This document shows, in pieces, positions 49,457-61,526 of a stretch of 64,000 nt of DNA. Both the position numbers and the translations under genes were made by a program. Under the pieces are notes generated by a model. The model had not been told where the DNA came from. It searched no databases and was given only the letters and a program-made list of their open reading frames with translations. The DNA is taken from assembly GCA_037952775.1 (NCBI GenBank), contig JBANAY010000003.1, positions 15,624,001 through 15,688,000 on the forward strand, written 5' to 3'. The first letter of the stretch is position 1, and each line of letters starts with the position of its first letter. This DNA is from Clonostachys chloroleuca. Its lineage: Eukaryota; Ascomycota; Sordariomycetes; Hypocreales; Bionectriaceae.

Positions 49457-51890
49457 TCAAGTGTCGTTCTGCCTGTAGTTGGGAGGAATGTCTGTGGTAC
49501 GCTCCTCCATGCTCACTTTAGGTTCTCCATTCTGTCTACCACGAGGGTTGGAATGGGTGCTCATAGCACTGATCTCGCTGTGTGCCGAAGATACCCTGAA
49601 AATAGTCCTGTTGTTCTCGCGGCCCATAGAGACATGAGCGACTGCAGGCGTTTCTTCCTCTCCAAGAAGAGCTGGTGCTGTGTGGCCAACTTCCCTGCTG
49701 GCTACTCCTTTCTCACCTTTTTCCACATTGCGTTCCCTCGAGAATTTTCCACGTGCCATCAATACCTCAGAGTGTTGAAATCTCTTCTCAAAATAGCTGG
49801 CGCATCGCTGAGTGCCTCGGCCGTTGATGTGCGTGATTATCAGAATGATCGCCCACACGATTGTGATCGTTGGTAGCACCCACGAGCGTCCTAGGAAGTC
49901 CTCGAATCTATCGTCGTTGAACCAGAGTGTTGCTGTAAGACCGACTCCGAGCCCAAGAGCGCTGACAATAATGAGGCGGGAGATTTGCCACGCAGTATAA
50001 CGCCGCGTACGGGCTACTACTGTGAGAAGGACCATCAAAATAATAGCACATCCACATGAAATGTAGCCGTAGGCAAACTAATATTCCATTAGCTGGTGCC
50101 TGAACATGTAAAGGACTGTTGTGGAGAGTTGAGGCAGTGATGACTTACCGCAAGCCGATATAGATTCCAGGCCGCCTCCTGCACTTGAAACTGGAAACCC
50201 CCTCCCTTAACAGCCTTTGAAGCGTTGGGATTTTTCTTAACAATTTCGCTGCCGACCTCAATTCCAAAATTGCCGAAGAGAGCATTTGCCATTGTCACGG
50301 CCAGCGTGGTTGCTGAAGTCATGATCGTCGTCAACGCCACTTTTGCGTCGCCTGTAAGGCCATCCAGTGACTTTTGAATGTCCGTGAGAGAAGACCCCAG
50401 ATCCAAGCGCCTGAACTCTGGCCAAAAACTGTCTGGGACCTCGGAGACGTTCCGAACGGCTTCATTGATGGTGTCCCAGGTTGATTCAATGCTTGCGGGG
50501 TAGTTCTCAAGAAAATCAGCAACGGAATGGTTTAGTGCGGCTGCGACGGATGCGCTGGTTGTTGAGTTGTTGATTATTGATGGGTCATCAAGGGGATATG
50601 CAATATCAAGTGCTTTATAGAGCTGTCCTACGAGCTTGCCCCAGATGACATATTGTTGGACAGCCTGCAAGAGCAGCACGAGAGCAAGGTTGAACGGGAA
50701 GTGCAGTGCGGTCCAAATCTGCAAGCGTATGGGCTGGAGATGGTAGCCGGACCTGATCCAATCGAAATAAATGAGGAAGATAAAGTAGATGGTTGCAATG
50801 GCTGCCGTAACGTGACCGATTGTCCTGGAGTCTAAGGCTAGGTTAGCTCCTTTCCTTCAATTCATGCAGGCGAGCACTTACCCCATGCATCAGGATTCTT
50901 AACAATCGTAACCACGCTCTTCGCGACTTCGCAAATGCTGGCACCCAGGATCATTACCGTCATCAGAGTGAGACGCTTCATGAGATGTGTTTCAGTGAGG
51001 CCGAATGTCGGCGAGACATTGGACAGTAGCAAACTAGCCAACGCCTCAAATCCCGCGACGAAATACCAGGCCATGAAGGAGTAACTGTGCTCATCTTCCT
51101 GAAAGATGAAAGCAATTCCAAGGAGGATTGCCGCTGAAGAAACGTGAAGTGAACCCTGGATGAGGAGCGGAGTGCGGACAGTTTTGTACCTTCGTAGGCT
51201 CCATAACGTACAAAAATACTCGGCTGCTAGGGAGAAGCGGGATACCGAAAGAATAATAGCTGTTCCTTCTTAGTATAAGTTGATTCTTTGTTGCCATAAG
51301 ATCTCACATGTCGTTCTCATCGTTTGTGCCTCCTGATCAGTGGTGTCGAACTTGGGAGTGATGACTGTAAAGCCCACGAGAACACCCAGCTGAATTGCCC
51401 TCATAGCTCGTGCTATCTAGAGTTAGCCAGGCATCTGGTTGATCTTACATGACGTGAGAAATTAGTACCGAATATGCTATCCGTTACAAAGCGAACGTCG
51501 TAGAGAGCAACAATAAACCATGTCAGCCACAGGAGACTGGAGCAGAAGTTAGAGTTTTAGCCGTTTGATAGAATATAACGGAATAATATGATACCAAAAA
51601 TAGCCCACGTATGCCTGGAAACGTGCATGGTTAGTAACATGATGGTTTTCGCCAAAGACTTCATAGTTCGCAGCAAAGAAGAGGTCAAGGAAGATCTCCA
51701 GCAAAGTGGGCTCTTCGTATCGCTTGAGCTGCGGGGTATCCTGGAAGCTATCAGTGTGATCAGCCGAAAGCCCGTTCGTCTCACTGCCTTGGTCGAACTC
51801 GCGATGCTCTGCCAGCGGAGTGTCGAATAGGTGGAGCTTGCTCCCGGTAGATGTTGATGTGTCGCGTCCTTGGTCCTGAGTTTCGGCCAT
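49457..51890 (-). CDS. LtrA-family (low-temperature requirement A) multi-pass membrane protein
   Basis: Six exons on the minus strand join in phase: 51890-51595, 51536-51469, 51412-51308, 51259-50882, 50831-50149 and 50076/50077-49457, giving about 716 residues. The family start is clear in EEPTLLEIFLDLFFAANYEVFGENHHV. It continues AYVGYFCLLWLTWFIVALYDVRFVTD, IQLGVLVGFTVITPKF, AILLGIAFIFQEDEHSYSFMAWYFVAGFEA and MVLLTVVARTRRYTAWQI. About a dozen hydrophobic helices can be counted, with a hydrophilic cytoplasmic tail of some 130 residues. LtrA was named for a Listeria gene needed at low temperature; the molecular role in fungi is unknown. The join of exons 3 and 4 uses a short 48-bp intron. Confidence 0.88.
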
Positions 51891-52753
51891 GATATCCAGA
51901 GATGAAATGAGGTGCTAAAAAGGCCCCGAGAAGCAGCTGCATAAATTGCGCGTCAAGGTTCTGGTTGACTCATCGGGGAGAGCGCGTTGGAAAGCTGCAC
52001 AATAAGATGAAGTGTGGTAGAACGAGGAATAAAAATCCGAAGCATCCCGGCTCAGAAATTCAAGAAGCAAGTCTGGCCTTTAATTAACTTCAATCGCACA
52101 AGCCACTGATCCACTGCACATCTGATTTGGGATAGACTTTGAATGGTTGAACTGTAAATGTTACCACTGGAATGATGAGTTCGTGGGAAACCAAAAATAG
52201 CAAAACACTTTTATTGAAATCCTCCTAAAGGAGATAGAAGGAATAAAATATATCCCATTCACTTTTCATGTAGATGGAATGTGTAGATAGTCAGCTGTCA
52301 GAAGAAAGGAGACTTTGGCATCAGGTCGAGCTTAGGCTTCATAACAAGAGTGAGAGACTATAAGCGAAACTTACCAGCCACATATCGTCTAGGTGCTTCT
52401 TCATGGATCTCTCTAGTGTTAATTGCACTAAAATGCGTTAGTAACGAGATTCCGTCCGTCAGTATGCAAATAATCATTAGATCTACTTTATCTTAGCTAC
52501 GATCGGACAAGGCAAAACAACAGCCCATTCAAACTTGAAAACTTGGATCCAAAGTAATATATTCCATAGGACTAATGTTGACGGTTGGATAGACATAATC
52601 TCTAGAAGTATAAATTGGTGTTGCTTGGTCCTTATAAACGATGATTCCCTGCGGAATACGTTTTTTTTTTTTTTTGAAAATTCTAATTGCAGTAATCCAG
52701 CGACGTTAATAGGAGCTTTCCAACATATTAGCATTGCACCAAGAGCTCTAATT
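51891..52753. other. Intergenic region upstream of the LtrA-family gene
   Basis: About 860 bp, A/T-rich, with a T-homopolymer near 52661-52675. It holds the LtrA-gene promoter and the 3' flank of the SDR gene. No further gene is supported. Confidence 0.4.
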
Positions 52754-53705
52754 TTAAAGATCCATGCCATCAAGCTTAATCTTAAACAGGAATGAACTCT
52801 CAATCTCCTGAGCACGAGATTTGAGCTCATCGACGTCCCAGTTGGCCCAAACATAACGGTTCTTGAGGAACTTGGCCTCCTTGGAAGCAAGCCAAACACA
52901 AAATTGACCAGGGAGCTCGGCTAGAATGACATAGTTGTTAGAAAGGCTGGAAATCTCAAATGGTAGGGTAATTTTGAAAGCTGAAGACGAGTTTGGTACC
53001 TTCATCCTGGGGTGGCGCGCCGTGCTTAGTATTCATGTCTGAGGCCACAACACCTGGCTGGATATTGACGATGTGCATTTCAGGGTTCTCAAACTGCAGG
53101 TAATCGAACATCTTGGTGACAGCAATCTTGGTAGCAGCGTAAGCCCAGGTACCACCGGGTACGGCCTGCATATGACCGATCCCAGAGGACACGTTAATGA
53201 TAGTGACATTCGGGGCAACAAAGGGCTGGGACGCCTGCACAACGTTGAGAGCCCCAATTACATTAGTCTGAAGACCGTCCCGAATAACGTCTTCCTTGGT
53301 GGAAAGAACAGGGGAAGGATCGGGCAAGGTGCCAGCGTTGCTAACAAGAACGTCGATTTTGGCACCGGCCTTGCTGGCAAAGGCGCTGAAGGCAGCAGTC
53401 AACGAGTCTGGCTTGCCAACGTCGGCTGTCTCAAACAAAACGGTAGTTGAACCGTCTGGGTTGGCAGAACGGATCCGCTCAGCGGCCTCCTGGAGGACGT
53501 TGAGGCGACGGCCGAGGATGGCGACGAACTTGGCACCAGCCTGAGCATACGCAATGGCAATGGCAACACCGATGCCGACGCCGCCTCCCGTCACGACCAC
53601 AAATTTGCCTTTTGCGCTCAACTCGGGGCGTGAAGGTGAAATAGATGCATAAGGCTTGTTATGCCAAGTCTTTGTGAAAGACGGGAATTCAGGGAAGCCA
53701 GACAT
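52754..53705 (-). CDS. Short-chain dehydrogenase/reductase (SDR)
   Basis: Two exons, 53705-53000 and 52920-52754, encode about 290 residues. The 79-bp intron ends in CTAAC...CATTCTAG and restores the conserved [12 protein letters not shown] block. The cofactor motif is [15 protein letters not shown] (TGxxxGIG). VLVSNAG is the structural NAG motif. [10 protein letters not shown] and YAATK supply the Ser and the YxxxK of the catalytic triad. The first exon opens with [20 protein letters not shown], a lead-in shared by a fungal SDR subgroup. It is a cytosolic NAD(P)H-dependent oxidoreductase of unknown substrate. No pathway partner lies next to it. Confidence 0.9.
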
Positions 53706-54573
53706 GATGCAGGACAGTACGGATATGGTTGTTGGTCTTTGTTGAACAGAGGGTGAGATGATATAAGTTGATGTTATCTGCTTCTCATGCCATTTGCCAT
53801 GGAGCTACCCTCATTTTATACTTGGGGTATAGATTGCTCTCTACGTTTATCTTCTATCCATTTCTTAAAACTCTACCCATCACTGTAGACTGGTATTGAG
53901 ATCTAGATCCACCGATGAATTTATTAACTCGGTGACAGGAGTCTTGGTTCCGGGCTCGGATGTCCCTCTCGGAGGTGGCGAGTTGTCCTACCAATTACCA
54001 ATCTCCTTATAAATAGTCCGAGAAAATGGAAACTTACCCGAACTGGCCTTCTTTAGGTTGGGTCTAGAGACTATTAGCCCCGGAAGCAGCAAAATTGTCC
54101 GAAGACAGTACGACTCTGACATGACTAACATGTTGGGAATATTGACTGATACAACTCTCAGATCCTGTTGAGAGCAATTTCTTTGCTTCGATTACTTACT
54201 TTAAGAAAGAATCAGTCACACTCAAATTTCCCGGCTCGCTGGATGTTCGTGAAGAGGCGATAGGTCTTCTCGTATCGCAGCTCGAAGCGCAATGCCCAGC
54301 CCGACTTTTGATTTTACGTTGAGCATCGCCAATTGAATAACCAGAAACGGCAATCTGTCATTCTCACATTATTCATGTCACCTTCTTACGCAACACTGAG
54401 CAATAACAACAATCATGATGTGCACATCCAGTTTTGAACGCATTGATAACTGAATGGAGTTGAATCCGAATCCTCGTTCTTCTTATCAAATTTGGCTGAA
54501 TATGAACATTTTCTTGAATGTTGAACATATGGTTTTGTATCATAGAACCATTCTACTTCCGGGCACGTATTAT
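53706..54573. other. Intergenic region upstream of the SDR gene
   Basis: About 870 bp with the SDR promoter and the 3' flank of the Zn2Cys6 regulator. A plus-strand frame overlapping the regulator's last exon was judged a shadow. Confidence 0.4.
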
Positions 54574-56504
54574 TCATGCCGTTCCGAATTTCTCATACCA
54601 CCTTCTCAGCGCATTTTGATTCAAGTCGGCACATGCGTTCCGAACCAAATGAACCTGGCCACTTTCTGGGAAGGTCTGACTGCCAAATAAGTCATCGACA
54701 AGCTGAACAGCTTTCCTGGTAAGTTTCATGTCCGAGAGCATATTGTCCGAAAATGGACGGTGAGCATTGTTTGCCGCCACCAACATTACTGCCGTCAAGT
54801 ACGCACAGATCGTCTCCCTAGCCCAGGTGAATATGCCCAGTCAATGTCTGCAGTATTTTGAATAATTGATTCAATCTTGAGTGAAACAGGCAGAAAATAA
54901 CTCACCAGATCAAAGCATAGCCGCTTGGAGGGATGCTCTCGAATAAGACAGCAAAATCTCTCGCATGTTCAACCAGTGGCTCCCAGCGGGAACGCGGATG
55001 AAGATCAGCACAGGTTCCGGGATACTTGCGGATGTTTATCACCCATTGTTGATTCCAGGCGTTTGCCTCGTTGATCATCGCGAGACAAGCGAAGCTGGTG
55101 GCATGGAGTGAGCAAATAAATGGGAGTGCAGTAGGACATACGTTCCTAGCTGCCGATGCAGCATCAAATTCTGGCGCGATGTGCGATTGCCATTCTTGGA
55201 GAGCATTGACGAGGCTGGAAGTTGCAACGTTACGCTCCTCTGGGCTTCGGGCTTGAGACCGAACTGAATAAAGGTAGTCGTAAACACCGCCCTCGATGAT
55301 GGCAAGACGGATGCGGGTCAAGAAGAAATCCATTGCCACATCTCCATCCACCGTGGCAATCACGCCGTCGTCGAACTTTTTCTTGCTGCCATCTACCCCG
55401 CGGTGATGGTCAATGACAGCCACGGGCATGTCAACATCAACCTCATCATCACCTTGGATAGAAGGACTCCGCATCCGCATGCTGACATCTTTGTCAAGGA
55501 TATAAGCAATCCAAAACACATAGGTGTGCTCTTTGGCAGTCTCGTTATCAAGATGGGCCGTAGAAGCACGCGTATGCAGTCCAAGCCCGCGAATCAGACG
55601 CATCGCCGCGCCCATTAGGACCATGGCTGGCTGCAAACTTTTAGAGATTTGAAGCATGGTGACTATGCCAAGGAGAACCTGCGCGTGTAGCAATTTTGCT
55701 TCACCAAGAAGCATGTCCGAAAGGACGGACTGGGCGTTATTCAGGTGATTAAGAGCAAGGTCCCTTCCATTATCAGTTCCTAGACCGCCGAGCATGACTT
55801 GCTTGTAAGTTAGGGCCAGTACAACATTGATGGCAGCCCAAGAGACGGTATCTCGGCGGTTTGGGAACTCGTAAAAATCATTGACTAGGCCCAGCAAGGT
55901 ACCAGGGTGAAACAGGGGAATTACTGAATTGACATGGTCAAGATACTTCTGTATAACGGGCATTACTTCGTCAAAGGGGGGTAAGTTCAAGTGAGGCGAC
56001 TTCAAACCGGTATCCGAACTGCCGACGTTGCTCAAGCCACTATAATCATTTATTGGTGACGTTATCAAAGTAGGCATCGATCCCATGGTCGCCCTGGTTA
56101 CGATAGGCAGCTGAGTTGTCTGTGGCTCGCTTGTGTCCTTCGCCTCATCAAGGCGTTTAGTCAGATCCGCCACCTGACTCTGCAACTGTTCGACAAATGC
56201 CCGCATATGGGTTGGTTCAGGGGCTTTTCCAGCCGCTGCTCGCCGCTTACGGGGTCGTGACGGACGGCTTGGGGCTTTGTAGGTGCACTCCGACATGTAG
56301 GCGACACATTGGGAGCACCGTGGCTGCTGTCGATCACATTTTATCTTGCGGAGGTAGCACTTGTCGCAGGTCTATTATACGATTGATGATGCTTAGCAAA
56401 CATCCAGTCAAGGTAACACCGTTGTATTCACCATCGTTGAATACGTGATCGGTTGGCTGGCTCACCTTCCGTAGTGGAGTCGGAGCATATGTTGGAGCCT
56501 CCAT
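54574..56504 (-). CDS. Zn2Cys6 transcription factor with fungal-specific regulatory domain
   Basis: Three exons, 56504-56466, 56371-54906 and 54817-54574, join in phase to 582 residues. The first exon encodes only 13 residues; the second opens directly with the zinc cluster TCDKCYLRKIKCDRQQPRCSQC. Basic residues and a coiled-coil stretch (MRAFVEQLQSQVADLTKRL) follow, then the fungal-specific domain with HVNSVIPLFHP, AMRLIRGLGLHTRAS and YVFWIAYILDKDVSMRMRSPS. The third exon supplies the C-terminal helix ALRRWYEKFG. It is divergent from a DHA2-type MFS exporter 531 bp away, the usual layout for a pathway-specific or resistance regulator controlling its own pump. The inducer is unknown. Confidence 0.9.
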
Positions 56505-57035
56505 CAGGAGCTGGCCAACAAATTACTTGCTATTGGGGTTCGTCTTTCGGTTGTGATCCTTGAACTTCCTGGATCGGGCGGTATTTGGTGAGCTGAACCG
56601 GTAAGAGAAATCTGGGGGAATAGAACGAGGAGAAGGTGCTGCGGCCAACATTTGTAATACTTCGGCAGCCCGGAGATGGTCCGGTTGAGGGGTGCTTCCG
56701 CGGAGGCAAGATGACAAACAAACCCGTAAGCCTGTAATCGAGAGTACAACCCTCAATGTTCCGGAACCTTAAATGATGATCTACTTAATGCTCCGAGCCC
56801 CGGTGAGTTCCACGCTCGAGGCCCCGGGTGTGGAGTTTCATGGTAGGATTATTACGCATGTAGGATGCAGGCCATGGTAGAGCTGTTGTGCGAGTAGAGT
56901 GAGCAATTTCAAGTAGCCCTTTATAGAACATGTATTCTCACATCGAGTCTCGAAATTGTCTGGCATGAGAGCCTCCTTCGTGCACATTGTGTTATTTGTT
57001 ATCCAACCCCTATCATCCAATATTGTTCCATAAAG
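56505..57035. promoter_or_regulatory. Divergent promoter between regulator and exporter
   Basis: 531 bp shared by the two start codons. It holds an inverted CGG-N7-CCG at 56671-56683, a form bound by many Zn2Cys6 dimers, plus several other CGG/CCG words. Control of both genes by the adjacent regulator is a reasonable inference. Confidence 0.5.
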
Positions 57036-58745
57036 ATGTCAGATATCAACGCTGAAAAAGCGGTAGCCAATCCGCCTCAGTTGCAAAACCTTGGAGAGAA
57101 GCATCCTAAGAAGATGGCGTCTCCAGACTTGACCGATGGTTCACAAGACGTCGATCAGAGTCCAGGGACAACCGTGGATGAGGAACCGGTGAGGCAGATT
57201 CGCGGCTTTCGCTGGTTCGCGATGTGCATCTCCATTTACATCACCTGCTTCCTCTACGGACTCGATACAACCATTGCAGCCGATGTGCAAGGCCCCGTCG
57301 TCAAGGACTTCGGCCACATCGAGCAGCTCACCTGGCTCGGCGCCGGCTTCCCCCTCGGCTCCGTTGTGTCTGTCCTCCCCGTCGGTGCCCTCTATAAGAT
57401 GTTTAACATAAAATGGATCTTCATCATCTCCGTCATCTTGTTCGAAGTTGGGTCCGCTCTCTGCGGCGGTGCACCCAGCATGAGCGCGCTCATCGTCGGC
57501 CGTGTGATCGCCGGCGCCGGTGGCAACGGCATCTACCTCGGATCCCTCGTCTACTACTCGCTGCTGACGACCCCCAAGGAGCGTGGCCTGTACATGTCCC
57601 TCATCGGCTTCTGGTGGGGGATCGGTGCAGTTCTCGGCCCCGTCATCGGCGGCGCCTTTTCCGTTTCCGCCGCGACCTGGCGCTGGGCCTTTTATATCAA
57701 CCTCGTCCTCGGAGCGGTGGCGGCACCGGCCTACCTTTTCTACCTACCTTCTCACCACCCTTCTCGCGGTATCACGATCAAGGCTCGCCTGGCACGCCTG
57801 GACTGGGTTGGGTTCACCCTCGGGTCTGGCGTGTGGACGTCGTTCCTTCTGGCCCTCACAATGGCCGGTGGGCAGTGGCCATGGAAGGACGGGCGCACCA
57901 TCGCGACCTTTCTCTGCTTCGGCCTTGCTCTGGTGCTTTACGCGGTGCAGCAGGGCGTTCCACTCCTTGTCTCCGTCGAGAATCAATCGTTCCCAGTCCA
58001 TCTGCTTCGTCAGCGTACCCAAGTGCTCCTCTATATCACAACTGCCGCCGGCATCACATCCCTCTTTGTGACAGTCTACTTTATACCTCTCTATTTTCAG
58101 TTTGTGCAAGGAGATAGCGCTCTAGTAGCCGCTGTGAGATTGCTCCCGTTCTTGGCCGTGTGCATTACGATCAATCTCCTCTCTGGATACTTTCTAAGCA
58201 CCATCCAGTTTTATATGTTAATGTACATTATCGCTTCAATTTTCATCACCATTTCAGGTGCCCTTCTAGCTGTGTATCTTCATCCACAGACTCCGACGGG
58301 AACGATCTACGGCCTGCTAATTGTTCTCGCCCTTGGCACCGGCTTGGTCATGTTGTCTGGTTTCGCTGTCACCACCCTCACCGTCTCGCCGCAAGACTCC
58401 GGGTCTGGCCTTGCTCTCCAGAGTGTTTCCCAGATTGGCGCTCAGGTCATTGCCTTAGCCATCGCTGGCCAGGTGTTTCGTTCAACCGCTACCAAGAACC
58501 TGCAATCCGTCATGGCCGGTCAAGGATTCTCGGATGCCGATATTCAAAGCGTCATCTCCGGCGCATCCAGTAGTCTTTTCGAGCACCTAGAGGACAACTT
58601 GCGTTCGAGAGCCACAAAAGCTGTCACGGATGCGATGAAAGTTACATTCTTGCTTGTTCCCATCGCGGGTGGCGTCATGTTTCTTGCCGCTCTTTGTATG
58701 AAACGCGAGAGGCTCTTTGGCCATGCCATTGCTGTCGGTGGTTGA
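57036..58745 (+). CDS. MFS drug/metabolite exporter, DHA2 (14-TM) type
   Basis: A single-exon frame of 569 residues. A hydrophilic N-terminus of about 60 residues precedes RWFAMCISIYITCFLYGLDTTIAADV, the typical first helix of DHA2 proteins. PVGALYKMFNIKWIFI sits at the motif A position, GRVIAGAGGNGIYLGS at motif B, and GFWWGIGAVLGPVIGG is the antiporter motif C. WRWAFYINLVLGAV is a DHA2 hallmark. About fourteen helices are seen. Such carriers export toxic compounds or secondary metabolites with proton antiport at the plasma membrane. It diverges from the Zn2Cys6 regulator, which likely controls it. No biosynthetic core gene is adjacent. Confidence 0.92.
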   Translation: MSDINAEKAVANPPQLQNLGEKHPKKMASPDLTDGSQDVDQSPGTTVDEEPVRQIRGFRWFAMCISIYITCFLYGLDTTIAADVQGPVVKDFGHIEQLTWLGAGFPLGSVVSVLPVGALYKMFNIKWIFIISVILFEVGSALCGGAPSMSALIVGRVIAGAGGNGIYLGSLVYYSLLTTPKERGLYMSLIGFWWGIGAVLGPVIGGAFSVSAATWRWAFYINLVLGAVAAPAYLFYLPSHHPSRGITIKARLARLDWVGFTLGSGVWTSFLLALTMAGGQWPWKDGRTIATFLCFGLALVLYAVQQGVPLLVSVENQSFPVHLLRQRTQVLLYITTAAGITSLFVTVYFIPLYFQFVQGDSALVAAVRLLPFLAVCITINLLSGYFLSTIQFYMLMYIIASIFITISGALLAVYLHPQTPTGTIYGLLIVLALGTGLVMLSGFAVTTLTVSPQDSGSGLALQSVSQIGAQVIALAIAGQVFRSTATKNLQSVMAGQGFSDADIQSVISGASSSLFEHLEDNLRSRATKAVTDAMKVTFLLVPIAGGVMFLAALCMKRERLFGHAIAVGG

Positions 58746-59153
58746 GCTTATGGCCAGAAACTTCTAATCATGCCATTTCCCCGTTCTCATTCATTCAACA
58801 TGGATGGATTGGGGTGGGGAATGTGTGTATTTATGAGCTGCAGTGTTCCACGCACGCATGAGGCTAGCGAACGACACCTTCATAAGCATCTCGAACTCTT
58901 TTCTTCTACATATATATAGAGATCACAACCCTAGAACTAGACTTCAACTCTCAGAATTAGATACACTTTTGGATCACGCGTGTTAATTGGATTTATTTCG
59001 ATACTAAATACAGTAGTGACTGACTAGAGGCGGAGTCTAGGTACTAGTCTTTTTCTTTATCTAAAACTCCCAGTGCTATGAACGAACAGAATCTACTTTG
59101 ATCATATGGCAAATTCTGTTTGCATTATCTCGAGGCTAAATTCCCCTGTTCAA
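58746..59153. other. Convergent intergenic region
   Basis: About 410 bp between the exporter stop and the CorA-like stop. No gene is seen. Confidence 0.4.
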
Positions 59154-60912
59154 TCACTTGTTCTTTTTGGCTTTTGTGAACTTGAGGACCAAGTACCAAG
59201 CTGCATAGGACAACACGATTGAAATCACAGCTGACACCACGAATATCCAAATATGGGGATAGAAAAATATCAGCCTATCGTCACCCATTCCAATCATGTT
59301 CATTCCCCAGAAGCCCTATGATACCGCAGTGAGTCAGTTGCATCCAGGCAAAACCCAGTGCTTGTTCCACTTACAGATACGAAGGTGATGGGAAGGAAAA
59401 AGAGTGTGAGGCTGGTGACAAATTTTGTCAGGTCTTTTGATTCGTCGCGAGATTCTTCAAGAAGTTCCTGGTTGATCTTCAACTGCAAGACGTTGACCAT
59501 GTTGTCCGCCTGTGAGTAAATTAGGTATGAGTACCAATTCGACAACCTAGGTGTTTTGTGGCGAAGCATCACTCACCAACTTGATTTCATTTTCAACTCT
59601 TTTAGAGAAGACATCGGCTCTGTTCTTCAAATTCTCAAGGAAGCTGGAGGAAAATCGTATGCCAGAAATAGTATTAGTCAGACGCATTGAAGATGCTGTT
59701 GCGGGTTCTGCTGAGTGAACTTGTGACTGAACCTGTAGCAGGGCCATACTGGTTGTTCTCATGGCCACCTCGAGAGTTTCGCACATGTGTAGTGTATGAC
59801 GCGAAAGTTCGAACAATTCCTGGTGGCCATCTCCTACATTCGTGGCATTCTCGCCGCCAGCTGACGGCTGCAGTGCCATGGTGCGTTGCACATCCCGGAC
59901 ACGAGTCTTTCACGAGTTTTTTTAGCTGAATATCTTCATACTAAGCAGTTACGCTACTTGCCTTTTCGATGGTGCGAATCGGCTCCCGAAACAGCCAGAG
60001 TGCTTTATTATACTGCCAGATGATGACACGCAGGAGAGCGTCATAGACCGCGTATGGGTTGTCCTTGATGTTCGCCAGAGGGTATTGCTTGAAACCTCTG
60101 ATGATCTCGCTCTCTATTTCCTCTGACCCATCATAGCAAACAAGGACGCAAGACACTTTCTTGGTATGGTGATTTTTGACCCATAAGACGGAAAAGGATA
60201 AAAACAGCCAACGGTTATAATGTACCGTTGGATCCTCATCTGTTCCCAGTAACTTGATCAGAAAGCGAGTTGCAAAGCCTTGGGTAAACGGTGCTGTTAG
60301 TATTGAAGAGTAATTGAATTAGGGAAGTTGGTTCAATGCGTACTGTTAATATCCTGGCTCTGAGATCGACACACTTGTTGATCGGTAAAGAAGCCGTTTG
60401 AATTCCATGCTTGATGTGTCAAGAAGAAGGGCTCTAGATGGAGCTTTTCTTCGAGGTCCCTGGATAAATCAGCATCACCAACTAAACCCTGACCCCCTGC
60501 GTCACCTGCTACATGCGGAAGAAAGCTACCGCAAGGTCAGCATGATCAGACTTGACGGTGAATGAAGGAACGATACTCACTAAATCTGAAGCTCGTCCTC
60601 CTATTGCCTTGTTAGAAATCAATCAGCTTGATGTCAAGCAGAGGACACTTGCCTCACTGAGTTGAGGTGAGACATGCTCAAGGAGCGTATTAATTGTGAC
60701 CGACTCAGATCCTGTAAACGCCTGGCCCTCCGCATTTCCCAGCCTTCGCGATTGGTAAGTGGTCTTGTTGGGGGCTTCTGTTTTTTGAGACGGTGAGCTT
60801 ACCTTAGCCTCGCTCGCTTGACGGCATGTGCTCTCATTGAAACAGGTCTCTCAACTTCTTCTGTCGCTTGGACAAGTAACGACGGCCCTTTCAAGGTAGA
60901 GGGAGCGCTCAT
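59154..60912 (-). CDS. CorA-like Mg2+ transporter protein, multi-exon
   Basis: The start codon is complementary to 60910-60912 (MSAPSTLKGPSLLVQATEEV) with a GTAAGC donor at 60802. The 3' half is firm. The exon block about 60289-59962 includes GFATRFLIKLLG and NRWLFLSFSVLWVKNHH. A further block, 59906 to about 59580, contains LFELSRHTLHMCETLEVAM and RVENEIKL. Exon 59509-59375 follows, and the last exon is 59315-59154. Together the last blocks read ADNMVNVLQLKINQELLEES, LTLFFLPITFVSGFWGMNMI, then a second helix IWIFVVSAVISIVLSYAAWY. The GMN motif and paired C-terminal helices define CorA-like channels. Fungal members of this class have variable N-termini and mostly unknown roles. The intron at 59961-59907 has a GC donor. 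The exons between 60803 and 60289 are only roughly placed. Confidence 0.82.
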
Positions 60913-61526
60913 GTTGGAAATTGAGTCTACGGACGACCAGTGTTGTGTGTGTTGGGACGCGCTACAGCTGATGGTGTGTTGTCCGTAATTTTGTTTCTAT
61001 TTTTGAACTGGGATCTGTAACTGCTTGCTATTGGCAGTTTCTTCATGTATCCTGCAGGGGGCTGGGGCACAGCACCCAGCCCTATGACTTTGGACGGAGG
61101 TTTCAGCCTCTCATGCTGACCGCGTCTGGTGTTGGGCCACTATTACGGTAATACCGTCCGCTGTCCCTTCTAACAGAGCATGAACACTGTCTGGGGATGA
61201 CAGAAATGCGCGGAGGGGAACAACTCGCAGAGCTTCCAGGCCAAATTTACGTGACCGACATCAACAACCGCTGTTCCGTCATAGGAATTTCCCATTTTAC
61301 ACGTGCCGGAAGCGTGCCACACGATCAGCGACCTTTTCACAGCTGTCTAGCATGAATTTCATTCTACTTTCCTCAGGTCAAGTTCTCCTACTTTTGACTG
61401 ATACCATGAGTTCCCTGAGTCACCCATCAAGTTGAGGATGGCCCAAGCTTCAAGAAGAAGCTTTTTGGATTCCAAACTCTATGAGCCAGCGGCAGAGAAG
61501 AAGCATAGTGCCTTCACTGTCTATTT
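60913..61526. other. Region upstream of the CorA-like gene
   Basis: About 610 bp with the CorA-like promoter. It includes CGG-N5-CCG (61146-61156), an imperfect palindrome that could be a Zn2Cys6 site. No gene is supported. Confidence 0.4.

Noticed and set aside
57413..58117. 234-codon alternative frame inside the MFS exporter
   Set aside because: His/Arg/Pro-rich composition typical of a shifted GC-rich frame; the MFS motifs are in the other frame.
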